Source of the DNA: Rostratula benghalensis
Lineage: Eukaryota > Chordata > Aves > Charadriiformes > Rostratulidae
Reading direction: 5' to 3'
Assembly (NCBI GenBank): GCA_013399305.1
Contig: VXAI01000020.1
Coordinates: 5,066,684 to 5,130,683, forward strand
Length of the DNA stretch: 64,000 bases
The notes beneath the pieces were generated by a model that saw nothing but the letters and a program-made list of their open reading frames with translations, made no database searches and was not told the origin of the DNA. A program made the translations under genes and the position numbers. Shown piece by piece: positions 15,158 through 25,640 of the stretch; position 1 is the first letter of the stretch, and every line of letters starts with the position of its first letter.

Positions 15158-15195
15158 TTCCTATTTTGAGATATATTTCCTATTTTGAGATATAT
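15158..15195. repeat. 19-bp tandem duplication
   Basis: Two identical 19-bp units (15158-15176 and 15177-15195) begin TTCCTATTTTGAG. They are followed by a short AT dinucleotide stretch. The repeat lies at the left edge of the gypsy-like relic. Confidence 0.9.
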
Positions 15196-15309
15196 ACATT
15201 GAGAAATATATATATTTTAGATTTTACAATGCACTGTTTTTAATAGCTCTACAGACACTGCAGTTAGGAATAGAATGTATACCTTGATTTAAGACCTGAA
15301 GAATATGGT

Positions 15310-17230
15310 TGTAATTCTTTTCTTTTTTTTTCCTGGGAAGCGTGAGCTCTTCTGAGTGTTCTACAACCTTTTCCAGTCCTGTTGGAGAGATGATGTGCTC
15401 AAGAAAAGACTACTCCATGCATCTGATTGATTTAGCATTTAGTAAAATTCAGCTTTAGCTCTCCTGTATTGACATGTTGAAGTACAGCCTGTAGGGTTTT
15501 TTCATTAGCTTCGGGAATCTTTCCAAATACAGTAACATCATCCAGATAATACTAGATTCCAAGCTTGTTATTAAGAATTATTAACATATTTGAAAAGCTC
15601 TGGATGTTGATTCAGGTCCATATGGCGTATGATTAAAAGAGAAAAGTCCATAAAGTGTAATAAATGCTATGAAACTCCTGCTCTCTGACTATCTGGTAAT
15701 ACGCATTCTTTAAATCAAGAGTAGAAAAAATACTCTGCAACTATGGCATCGGTGTCTGTAAATGGTTAGCTGTCAATCACAATGGCTTTGTTTGGCTTCC
15801 CTAAGTCCACACAAACCCAAGGATTCTGGTTTGCTTTTTGTCACCAGTGTGCTAAAACTAATTCAGAAAATGCAGTGTTTCTGCACTATTCTGGGCTGTT
15901 TTTTTCAATTATCTCATGACTCAGCATCTCTCATTCAATTGCACAGAAAATAATTTCCATTGTAAAAGTGGTGCATTAGATTGAATTGTCATGCTGTGAA
16001 TAAATCCTTTTGCACACATACGGCATTTCCATGTAATAGCTGATACTATTTCTTTTGTAACAGCTGAAACTGCAAATTGTATTGCAGCAGTATTTCATTG
16101 TTTTGAAATGATGCATATGTATATATTTGCATATGTATTGCAGGTCATAGATTTCTGCTTAACAGGGATAATACTGTACACAATAAAGAATTTATCAAGA
16201 CATATCAAAAGTCATTTGTATATGCAGGAAACAACAAGAACAATGTTCTTCAGGTAGCTCACTAGATATGTCAAGCATCAAACCTCTCTAGCATTGCAGG
16301 CAAATGCTTTCACTGAGCACTGAAACCCAGAAGCCAGTGTCCAATGTTGTTTTAGTAGCATATGGCTGTTCTTTGGATGGAAGAAAAAATAACCAGACAC
16401 AAATGCATCCATTATAAAGAACTGCTTCTATCCATGGTCAAAACAGTAACATATGGTACTGTAACATCACATAAATGTTGCTTACATAGACATTCACGAT
16501 ATATTTTAATATATTTTAATATATCTTTCTGCAGTATTTGCAAGGTATCCAATCTCATTTACAAGGTGCTGCAGAGAGAGCAGTGGTATATTTACACACA
16601 TATATATGCACATGTATGTGTTATGTATGCTGAGCTTTTAGCCATAGTTCCAGCAGCTGCAGTCCAAAGAGTTCACCAGTTCTCAATGTTGCTATTGTCA
16701 ATTCAGTTAGAGTAGCAATGGTCACGGTCTCTTGTAGTGTCAGGTCCAATTCATGCAGTAAATACTATCTATAATCAATAGGAAATGCTTTCTTCCATGA
16801 GTTGAACTTGACCTTTACGTGCTGTACTTCCAGACATGACTTTTTGCTGCCTTAAAGCAGCAGTGTACTGTTCTGTTGAGTCACTTGGTTTCTCTGTATG
16901 CTGCCAATCTTTATAGGATTCAGCTAAAACTTTTAGTGCAGAAAAAAAATATTTCTTTTCAGGAGCACAGATTCTTTTTATTTTTTCATCATGAAAGCAT
17001 ACAGAATGCACACTGGCTCTCCTCTCTAATACAGCAAACAGCATAAATGGTTTTCTTTCTGTAGCAAAGTCAGTGCCATTAACTGTAACTATATGATTTC
17101 CAACCATTTGCATGTGAACCACAGAAGGAACTTAGGAGCACCTGCACTTGGTGGGAACGACGCAAATGAATCAAATGGCAGAACACACACTGGTTTGATT
17201 TCTTCACCACCTGAACAGAAAGGATGCGTA
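15310..17230 (-). mobile_element. Degraded Ty3/gypsy-like retrotransposon relic (gag-pol)
   Basis: Read on the - strand, several motifs appear in the expected order but in shifting frames. A gag-like stretch lies at about 17122-16775 and contains ERKPFMLFAVLE and, further on, STEQYTAALRQ. A pre-RT remnant lies near 15960-15900 with EIIEKNSPE. RT blocks follow at about 15850-15560 (WVCVDLGKPNKAIVIDS, then LDLKNAYYQI, then PYGP) and a catalytic box YYLDDV at 15534-15551. A connection motif FLEHIIS lies near 15400. The set matches Ty3/gypsy RT, closest in my judgement to the K02A2.6-like branch, and not CR1, whose catalytic box is FADD. Stops and frameshifts occur throughout, so this is a dead copy. 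No LTRs, protease or integrase could be placed. A K02A2.6-like or ancient amniote gypsy family needs a database search. Confidence 0.7.
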
Positions 17231-18699
17231 ACTAAAACGATTATTTAATGTGTCCATAGAAACACCACATGAAAGTGTGTTCCTGACTTCCATGAGCAAT
17301 AGCAAAACCCGACCAAACCATCAAAATACCCCTCAAAGTCAGAACAGCTTTACAGGGTCCCTGACAAATGTCCGCCTCTGTCCATCACCAACACAGCAAC
17401 ACCAGAGCTCTCCTAAATAACAAGTTCAGTCCATGTTCTGTATGTGAAGCACCTGGATCAACAGCTGGATCATCATCTACCTGTGAACAGGTGGGCAACT
17501 TACGCAGAACATTTCTTTCAGTCTTAAACCAGCCACTTATGATGGAAGAAACTGATTAACTTCCCTATGCTTTTTTGTTTTGTTGTAGTTTCAATACTGA
17601 AAACAACAATGGTCTTTCAAAGGTAGTTTTAATGAGGTACCTAATTACTAAAGATGTAGACATTTCATATGGGGGACGAGAAGCAAATGGAGCCTGTATG
17701 GTGCAGGAATAGAAAGTTACTAAAGGCGAGGAAACACAAAAGGAAGCAAAAGGAAGTAGGACAGAGACATAAAAGGCAGAAAGCAAAGTTAAAGAAACAA
17801 ACCATAGACAAGGCATCTCCTTTCTGAATGTTACTAAGGTGACAAAGAAGATATTCAGTAAATAACAAAGGAATATGTAGCTATTTTGACAATGAGGTGA
17901 TTGTAAAAATTTCTATAAAAGCTAACCCTGTGAAACCTGAAATATTCCAGTTGCAACATTTGTCCTCAAGAACATTTCTGAGGCATACTCACATCCTCTG
18001 ATCAATACTGTACAGCCCAGAATCAAAATGAAATTTAGAGGCACCTGTTTCCATGTAATTTTGTTGATGTTTTTATTTTCATTTATGTGTGAACGAATTA
18101 TGAAATCTGGAAATGTGTCATGGTAAAAGAATTTTTTCCTATGTATCATTTCTGATTAGAACATAAAGAGGAGGAGGAAAAGCAAGATGTGTCTGCAGCT
18201 GGAACACCGTAGTCCATCTGAGCACTCTTTGAAAAAGTTTTTCGAATGCTTTCAAGTTGCCACTTCTGCTTCCTCCAGGACTGCCCCCAAGCCCTTTTCT
18301 AGATAAAACAGACTGAGCATTGTGGTAGGCAAGAGTGATTTTTTTTTTCTTCTCCCAGTACATTTGTGGGAAAATAAGGTTTAATGTTACCAAATAGGCA
18401 AGGAAGAACAAGGGTACTGCCAGGAGAGGGATGACAGAGAGAGGAGGGACTGAGGAGATGGCGACACGAAAGCCTGAACAATTTCTAATTTGTTTCAGTC
18501 TGAACAACAAACGCCAAATATATTCCAAATATACTTTAATATTTGGGAGAGGAAACGGGAGAAGACCCACATCACAATATCCTACAAGGTTAGGATAGGT
18601 GTCCCAAGTCCTCCGCTTTGCGTTTGGTGGGACTCTTAATCCCAGGGCATCCAATAAAAGAAAACATCCCCCAGGAGTTTAAGGAGCGCAGCCCATCCA
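17231..18699. other. Intergenic DNA between gypsy relic and CpG island
   Basis: No gene is recognised. A 171-codon open frame on the - strand (18139-18654) has a hydrophobic middle part but no domain I recognise and no CpG support, so I do not call it. Composition changes sharply to GC-rich beyond about 18700. Confidence 0.6.
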
Positions 18700-19133
18700 A
18701 CTCCTTTGTTTACACTGGAACAAGAAGATGTTCTTTCCTCTTCCGACACGAAGAGGAGTTAAAACGCCGCCGCGGGATCGCTCTGAGCTGGCACCGGATC
18801 GGCCCGGGTTTGGTTTGCCGCATTTCGCCAAGCGAGGGTCGGCACCCAGCGAGGAGGGCACCGACGGCGACCGCCGCGGCCACGGCCGCCCGGGGCTGCC
18901 CCAGCCGTAAGTAAGCGCCAGCTTACTTAAATCGCCCACCGTAGGGGGGAAGGGTGTGTGGGGAGGCCGACGAGTTTATTCTCGGCTGGGTTTACCGAAG
19001 GGGGTCAAAGGGAGATAGATCAACGGCCTGCAGGGGAACGAGGGGCCCCCACCACGGACCCCACCGGCCGCCGCCCCGGCAGCGCCCTCAGCGCCGCGTC
19101 CTCCGGGGAGACGCCCCGCCCGCCCCGCCGCGC

Positions 19134-19153
19134 TGCACCATGGGAGTTGTAGT
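19134..19153 (-). promoter_or_regulatory. ZNF143/Staf-like binding site
   Basis: Read on the - strand the site is ACTACAACTCCCATGGTGCA, a close match to the long SBS element (ACTACA followed by a TTCCCA-like core) found in vertebrate CpG-island and bidirectional promoters. It is 504 bp upstream of the ASXL3 ATG. Confidence 0.7.
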
Positions 19154-19340
19154 CCGGCCGCGCCGCCCGCCCGCACACGCGCCTGCCTGCGCTCCCCTCC
19201 CCACTGCCCCCGGCCCGGGGGGTAGTGCGGCGCCGCCGCCAGTCTCGCGAGGCTTTGGCGGCGGGAGCGCTCTCGAGCGGCCTCCTCGCGAGGGCGGCCG
19301 CCGCCGCGGGGATGTTTGGTGCGGGCGCCATTCCCCCGCG

Positions 19341-19348
19341 TGACGTCA
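19341..19348. promoter_or_regulatory. Full CRE (TGACGTCA), CREB/ATF site
   Basis: A perfect palindromic TGACGTCA lies inside the CpG island, 309 bp upstream of the ASXL3 ATG and 63 bp before the assembly gap. CREB/ATF sites close to transcription starts in CpG islands are commonly functional. Function here is inferred. Confidence 0.75.
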
Positions 19349-19411
19349 TAGTGCATTGTTGTGAGCGTAGCGGAGCATCCCTCAAGCTGTCAGCTGTGCC
19401 GTTGCCGCCGC

Positions 19412-19647
19412 NNNNNNNNNNNNNNNNNNNNNNNNNNNNNNNNNNNNNNNNNNNNNNNNNNNNNNNNNNNNNNNNNNNNNNNNNNNNNNNNNNNNNNNNN
19501 NNNNNNNNNNNNNNNNNNNNNNNNNNNNNNNNNNNNNNNNNNNNNNNNNNNNNNNNNNNNNNNNNNNNNNNNNNNNNNNNNNNNNNNNNNNNNNNNNNNN
19601 NNNNNNNNNNNNNNNNNNNNNNNNNNNNNNNNNNNNNNNNNNNNNNN
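19412..19647. other. Assembly gap (236 N)
   Basis: All 236 bases are N. The gap ends 9 bases before the ASXL3 start codon, so it hides most of the 5' UTR and perhaps the transcription start. It is flanked by GC-rich sequence (GCCGCCGC on the left), a usual cause of avian assembly gaps. Open frames that run through it are not interpretable. Confidence 1.
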
Positions 19648-19648
19648 G

Positions 19649-19660
19649 ATGCAAACATGA
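19649..19660 (+). CDS. Minimal uORF (Met-Gln-Thr) overlapping the ASXL3 start
   Basis: An ATG at 19649 reads three codons (M-Q-T) and stops at TGA 19658-19660. The stop overlaps the main ASXL3 ATG (19657-19659) as ATGA. The -3 position of this upstream ATG is inside the gap, so its initiation context is unknown. If used, it could tune ASXL3 output by leaky scanning or by termination and reinitiation. The reading is direct; translation is inferred. Confidence 0.5.
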   Translation: MQT

Positions 19661-19710
19661 AAGACAAGAGGAAGAAGAAGGACCGCACCTGGGCCGAGGC
19701 TGCCCGCCTG
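19657..19710 (+). CDS. ASXL3: ASXL3 coding exon 1 (N-terminus, partial gene)
   Basis: The exon encodes MKDKRKKKDRTWAEAARL, which I recognise as the N-terminus of ASXL3. The DR after the lysine run separates it from the ASXL1 and ASXL2 versions. ASXL3 is a nuclear scaffold that activates the BAP1 deubiquitinase (PR-DUB complex, acting on H2A K119ub) and binds chromatin regulators. The basic run KDKRKKKDR precedes the first residues of the HARE-HTH domain, which begins at TWAEAARL. The start has A at -3 and is the only one that gives this peptide. The exon ends in phase 0 at a consensus donor, CTG|GTAGGT at 19711. The next exon continues ALEKYPNSP in frame. The 5' UTR is mostly lost in the assembly gap. 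Promoter, CpG island and strand all agree. Confidence 0.97.
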
Positions 19711-19732
19711 GTAGGTGCCGCGGCAGCAGCAT

Positions 19733-20340
19733 TGTGTGTGTGCGTGTGCGTGTGAGTGAGTGAGTGTGCGTGCGTGTGTGTGTGCGCGCCGCGCGCGTCC
19801 CGCCGCCGCCAGCCCGGCGCGCTGCCCGCCGCTTTGTTGCCGGCGGTTGGGGCCGTTGGGGCGAGCGTGCGTGTGAGGGAGAGAGGGAGGGAAGTAGAGA
19901 GGAAGGCGGGGGGGGTGGTGGTGGTGAGAGAAAGAGAGAGAGTGTGTGTGAAACGGACACTGGGAGAGAGTGTGAGAAGGAGAATGAGGCAGTGTGTGTG
20001 TGTGTGAAGGTGTGTGAGTGTGAGGGGGGTGTCCGTGTGTGAGGAGGGGGTGTCTGTGAGGGAGTGCGTGTGTGTGTAAGAGGGTGCCTGTTAGTGTGAA
20101 GGGGAGATTGTGAGTGGGAAGTGGGGGGGTGGGGGTGGGAGAAGGAGTGTGAGGGGGTGCCTGTGTGGGAGTGCGTGTGAGAGGGAGGGTGCGTGTGCGA
20201 GGGTTTGAGGGGAGAAGTGTGCGAGAAAGCAGCGTGTGCGTGTGCGAGTTAGTGCGTGACGGGAGCGGCCGGGGTGCCCCAGCGTGAGAGGGGCTCGGGC
20301 GTGCCTCGGGGTGTGCGGGAGTGTGTGTGCGGGGGCTGCC
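19733..20340 (+). repeat. G-skewed GT/GA low-complexity tract at start of intron 1
   Basis: About 600 bp directly after exon 1 is built from degenerate GTGTGTG, GAGAG and G-run blocks, with very few C on the + (non-template) strand beyond about 19860. It is not a clean microsatellite: units change from GT-rich to GA-rich to G-rich and back. Short open frames across it are low-complexity artefacts. Confidence 0.9.
20116..20139 (+). other. Predicted G-quadruplex in intron 1
   Basis: Four G-runs lie within 24 bases (GGG at 20116, seven G at 20123, five G at 20131, GGG at 20137) with loops of 1 to 4 bases. This fits the standard quadruplex pattern on the non-template strand of ASXL3. Further G-runs follow at 20152-20157. 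Confidence 0.75.
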
Positions 20341-20470
20341 GGTGAGGGGCTGCCTTCCCCCCCGCGGCGGGGCCGGGGCAGCCCGCTCCGAGCGTGGGTG
20401 AGCCCGAGCTGGCGGTACAGGCAGCCCTCTGCTCTCCTCCCTTCCCCGCCTGGAGAGGAGGAATAGCTAC

Positions 20471-23400
20471 ATCCCTTCTTCGGTGCATGTGTGAGGAAAT
20501 GCCTATTCTTTTCTTCTTTTTTGCATGTGCGTGCGTGTGTGTGTGTAAATACCCAGGGATTGTTTCGATCTCTGCAAGTTCATGCATCAGACATCCCAAG
20601 AAAATCCCTCCTTTTGATTCTAGAGAAAAGTGGAATATCCGGGAATTGCCTTTTCATCCCTTTAGTGCGGACAGGAGGGTGAAGGGCGAGGATGTAAGAG
20701 AGAAGAACTCTGTCCTGGGATTTCCCTTCACCCTCTCTACTTCCCCCACCGAGCAGGGAAACATCCAGGGCAATCAAACCCACTTCTGGAACGGCTCTGT
20801 GGCTCTGGAGACCTAGCCCATTCCCACTTCATTAAGAAACTATCACCCTTACCCTACTGTATCTGTTTCCATGATTCCGTATTATTGTTTGCTAAGTGTA
20901 ACAAGAGCACATTGTTCATGTTATGTTTCAGTTTCAGAGTATGTGGGGTTTCTCTGCATTCTAGGAATTTTGCCACGGATAGCTGTGCACAGTACAGCGT
21001 GTGTGATCGTACGCATTTGTATGTGCGTCTTCTGCAAAGTTGGGTCTGGTTCAGCTTCCGTTGGGTGCGTAGAAAGATGACAAAGCTAGACAGACAGGCT
21101 GCTGGTTATATTGCTTTTTGTGTTTTTCTACCTACACTAACTTTATCTTTTACCCATCTCTGATACGGACTTAATTACCTAAGTCACGACTGTGGTTGTA
21201 TTACTTGTGTAGGTGTGAACCGCATTTCTTCTAAAAATGTTTTCACCTTGTGCTACAAATTCCTACATAGGAAGTTCAGTCTCTCTCTGCTACGTACATA
21301 ATTATAAGGTATTAGACAGACACTACCTATAGATGTCTCTGTAAGCTGTACCGAGGTATTCTCATATGCTTGGTCAGGGCTAAATTCGCGTACAGCTTGT
21401 TGTACAACCTACAGCGTTCCGTAACAATGCGGCGTTAGGGAAGACGTTCTGATACGGTGTTGCTACTGCCCTCTCTTATTTCTAATGATTGTAACAAAAG
21501 TTTAACTGCAGTAAGACGCTCACCTTTGCCAAAATATTTTTGGCAGCGTGTGTTGCTACAGTACTTGTTTCTCTGTGCTTTAAAGTGGCAACATGCATTC
21601 AAAGTCTATAAAATACATTAAATGCGATTCTAACTTTACTCTTTCAAGTTGCTGCTGCTGTTGCTGCTAGAAGCTGCGTTCTGTTTGACAGATATGTGTA
21701 ATGGAATTTTATTGTGTATCCAGTAAAATTGCTATTCCCACGGGGTCTCAGATATGGAAAAGTTTAAAGCCTCTGGAGAACAAAGGCTGAGCCAATGCTG
21801 AGGAGAAGGGCTAAGACTTTCCTTTATTTTTGTGATGTCATATTACCTCACCCCCCACCCCCTTCTCCCAAAGGGTCACGGTTTGCTAAAATCGAGTGAA
21901 AATGCTACCACCACTTTATATAAGTGGTGGAGACACACCAGGTCCGCAGTGTGGTTTTTGTCTAGCCTTATGGGGTTGCCCAGTTCTGGAGAACTTGTCC
22001 CACGACTACGATGTGAATGATACATAGTGCTGTTCAGACCAGCCACACTCTTGCACAAGGCTTTACTTGTATAGTGACATATGTTTGCAAATCACAACGA
22101 AAGATGGAAGCCAAAATTGCCACTCCTTACAATGTTTTATGTTAGGACCCTGATGGTTCATTATGACTTCATTTTCTTGGGACACATCAATAATGTATTA
22201 CTACAAGGTTTGATTAAATCAATTTCTTTCCAATGACAAGTAAACAATGAAGTGATTGATATCTACTTGCAAAAAAACGACTCATGAGCTACCTAGATCA
22301 ATATGTTGTAAAATTATATGCTGCTGAATTATTTTTAGGAACAAGAGGTTGAATTAATAAATAGAGCGAATGTATGGATATTTACATATGAAATTTTCTG
22401 CAAAAGCCCTTACCTTACAACGATAGTGGGCTTCCAAAGTGAAATGCTAAAAAGTATGAAATGACAGAGGTAACATTTCTGGCATTGCTTTTTCCCTCTG
22501 TTGTGCACATCCAGATATCACAATGACATACTTGCATGCTAGTTTCCCAAGTACTTCAAGTTCACTCACTAGAGCTGCTGGGTTTTAATTTTGTTTTCTT
22601 TGTTTGATGTGAGGTGCCATAGCTGATTTTCTATAGACTTTTCAAACTCAGTGCTAAAATATTTTTTCTTTTATGTTTCAATTGAATATACATAGCTATT
22701 ATTAGCAACACCCAGTAGCTTCCCAAATGCAAATGTTTCTATACTTATAACATGCCTATGAAGTTAAGTATTTTGACCTCTGCTTTACCCATACAGAATT
22801 GAGGCATGGGAAGATTAAGTACCTTACTCAAAGCTGTGTAGGAAATCAAGTCTGTGGGAGAGGCAGTTATCGTACCAACAGTGTCTCCGTAATAGTTCTG
22901 TTTCATAGTCATAAAATCATCTTCCTTCTGTGGCTACACTTTTGCCTCATTCACTCTCTATTACAATTTCTCTCACAGTAATTACAAGAGAAATGGATAT
23001 GGTCATGTCTCTGTTCCATCTATATTGAAACTCATAATGCAACATGTAATAGTTATGGATATAAAGGAGTACAAAAACTGGACTCGAGCCTGCAATCATT
23101 ATGCAGCTTTCCATTTCCCACATTTATAATGAAAAAAGCAGAAATACTTTAGAAAAATACATTACATGACAGTCTTAAAATACACTGTAATGTGTAAGCC
23201 TAAGTAGTGAGGTTCCGTACTGACAGGCAGTGTTGCATTTGCTGTTTCTTGGTATTTGATTAAAGGGTCTTTACAAATTTAAGTTCCTGTAATGCAGTGG
23301 CTTTTTTAAGCTGTTCCCTTAATTTTTAAAACGTAAGCAGGAAAGGACCCCATAATATTCAGCTCTTGCTGTACATACCATGTATGTGGTATAGGCAGTA

Positions 23401-24172
23401 GAACAAGAGCCACTGGCATGTCCTGTATTGGAACTTGCATTTTGTGGAAGAAGCCTCCTGCAGAGAGTTGAATCTTTCTGTCTGCGACATGCTGCTTTTT
23501 TGCTCCTGCAAGTCTGCTTATCTTAGGGCAAGGCATATCCCAGCTTACAAGCATTCCTGAGAAATGAACGCATGTGCAGTGGAAGGGGGGCATACCACTA
23601 ACAGTTCATGTTACAGTACCCATTTTGTAGAATACGCCTTTTTTATGGACAAAATTGCAACCTGTCTTTAAAACCTGCCAAAGGGCAGGTCTTTGATGTA
23701 GACCTGATACGTCAACTCAGTTTGTACTTTGCAGCAGACTACAGCAATGCCTATATATAACCTGGGCATTATCTCCATACTGGTTTTCAGCTTTTTGTGT
23801 CTGATAAACTGAGATAGAACACTTTAAAAAATGAGAACAAAAGGTAATCTTTAAAGGAAGGAGGAAAAATATCCTGTTTTTTTCTCTGTCTTTCAGCTGA
23901 TCCTCATTTGGTGAAACCATATTGTTGTTTTCTGGTCATACATGGAACTCATAATAGTTGAATAAAAAAGGTTAAACACTTGAGTAATTTAACCAAATTG
24001 TAATCTTTACTTTTAGTTAAAAAAACCCTTGACTTGGTAAGTTTCAGCTGTTCTTAAACTGACAAGGACTCTGAAGCAGTCACTGAAAGTCCTGAAATAG
24101 TGAATTCTGCTTCTTAATAAATTTTTTGCCGTAAGATACTGCACAAAAAGTATCAAAATAATAAAAAAATTC
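20471..24172. other. Intron 1 sequence, no recognised element
   Basis: The CpG density falls off and the sequence becomes AT-rich. A short GT run lies at 20525-20548. I see no exon, RNA gene or named repeat family here. Confidence 0.6.
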
Positions 24173-25640
24173 ATAAAATTGTAGAATACCAGGTTGGAAG
24201 GGACATCATGGATCATCTGGTCCAACCTTTCTTGGCAACAGCATGGTCTGGACAAGATGGCCCAGCTCTCTCTCCAGCTGAATCTTAAAAGTTTCCAATG
24301 TTGGGGAATCTGCCACTGTCCTGGGGAGATTATTCCAATTGTTCTCATTGGGAAAAATTTTCCTTTGGTGTCCAGTTGGAATCTCTCCAGAATAAACCAT
24401 TGCTCCTCCTCTTTTCCACGTGTCTCATTGTAAAAAGGAAGGCTCCATCTTCTTTGTAGCCACTCTTTAAATACTGGAACACGGTAATAAGTTCTCCCCT
24501 AAGACTTCTCTTTGCAAGGTTGAGCATATCCAGTTCTCTCAGCCTTTCCTCATGTGGCAGACTTTCCAATCCTTTGATCGACTTTGTATGGCCCTTCTCT
24601 GGACCTTCTCCAGCCTGTCCACATCGTTTTTGTGTAGCAGGGACCAAAACTGAGCACAGTATTCTGTGGCCTGAAGTGCTGAATAGAATGGAGTAATGAC
24701 TTATTTATCTCTGCTGGTGATGCCCTTGTTGATGCAACTCTGCGTCCTGTTGGCTTTCTTTACTGCTGCAGCTGTTCTTGAGCTTGTCCCTCATGGCCCC
24801 CAGGTCCTTTTCCACAGAGCTGCTCCCCAGTCAGTGCTGCATTCCTGGGTTGTGTTTTCCCTGGTGCAAGACCTTACACTTTTCCTTGTTGAACTTTGAT
24901 AGGGCTCCCACGATCGCTGTAATTGACTTTCAAGGTTCTCCTTACCATGGAACATGACTCCTCCTCTTCTTCTTTGCCTGTCTTTATGAAACAGCCTATA
25001 GCTATCCATCATGGCCCACTGTGTTTCAGTTATTCCTATGATATTATGACAATCTTACTGGGCAGCTAAGGAGTATTTGTCGCTGCTCAGGTTGACCTGG
25101 CTTATTCCCTGGTTGGTTGCAATGGTGTGAGCACTGCCACTTCAGATCCTGCGTCTGAGTCCTTCAGTTTAAAACCCGCCTCACCAAGTTGGCCAGCACA
25201 TTGCCAAAGATTCCCTTGCCTCTTCTAGAGGGGGTGGATCCCATCCCTCCCTAACAGACTATAGTTGTCAAAGAATGTCCCGTTGTTATAAAAGCCAAAC
25301 CCTCATGATGGCAGCAGGTATGAAGCCAGAAATTGATTTGCATTATACATGTTATTTCTGGTAAATTGGAAGAGAAGATAACTTGGGCACCAATACTTTT
25401 TGCTAAAAAGCTTCAGGGCTTTGTAGTCTTCCTTGATTCTGCCCAAGTTCTGGCTTGCGGTGTCATTCATGCCCAAAAGACAAGCAGTGGTTAGCAGTGT
25501 ATGCTTTTGACAAGTTGTGGCACCCACTTGGCAATATCTCAGACCTTAGGTCCCAGAAGGTGGCAGCCCTCTTGGAACCCCCTGTCAGGCTGGCAGATGG
25601 GCACCTGGATGCCCCTTCACCCACTGTGAGCACTCATTCT
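24173..25640 (-). mobile_element. CR1 LINE, internally deleted (ORF1 esterase + EN start + RT end + 3' UTR)
   Basis: The element is read from right to left. At about 25600-25100 it shows ORF1 esterase (SGNH hydrolase) remnants: LLGMNDTASQNLG, which holds the ND of the family's GxND block, and later GFYNNGTFFD and LLGRDGIHP. At about 25040-24945 the start of ORF2 endonuclease follows, with ITETQ and DSYRLFHKDRQRRRGG. At about 24898 the sequence jumps to the RT C-terminal region (KFNKEKCKVLH, then EYCAQFW, then HEERLRELDMLNLAKRSLRG). It ends in the CR1 3' UTR (TTGGAAGGGAC, at about 24193). Most of ORF2 between the endonuclease start and the late RT region is missing. Stops and frameshifts show it is old and dead. 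It lies antisense in ASXL3 intron 1. Confidence 0.85.

Larger units (their letters stand above)
18740..20470 (+). promoter_or_regulatory. ASXL3: CpG-island promoter of ASXL3
   Basis: About 1.7 kb is dense in CpG and GC-rich, set in otherwise AT-rich flanks. It surrounds the ASXL3 start codon at 19657. The part upstream of exon 1 (18740-19411) contains GC boxes, a ZNF143/Staf-like site, a near-perfect TCTCGCGAG element at 19243-19252 and a full cAMP response element at 19341-19348. No TATA box is evident. The transcription start most likely lies between about 19250 and the exon, partly inside the assembly gap, but this is inferred from position and composition only. Confidence 0.9.

Noticed and set aside
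16362..16715. 117-codon open frame on the + strand
   Set aside because: It lies antisense to the gypsy relic and has no domain.
18139..18654. 171-codon open frame on the - strand near the CpG island
   Set aside because: No recognisable domain, no promoter or splice context, and no match I know of; length is compatible with chance.
18954..19343. GC-rich open frames on both strands in the CpG island
   Set aside because: High GC lowers stop frequency; residues are Arg, Pro, Gly and Ala-rich as expected for noncoding CpG-island DNA.
19020..19755. Open frames running through the N gap
   Set aside because: Unknown bases cannot contain stops, so the length is artificial; only the last 18 codons on the + strand are real ASXL3 sequence.
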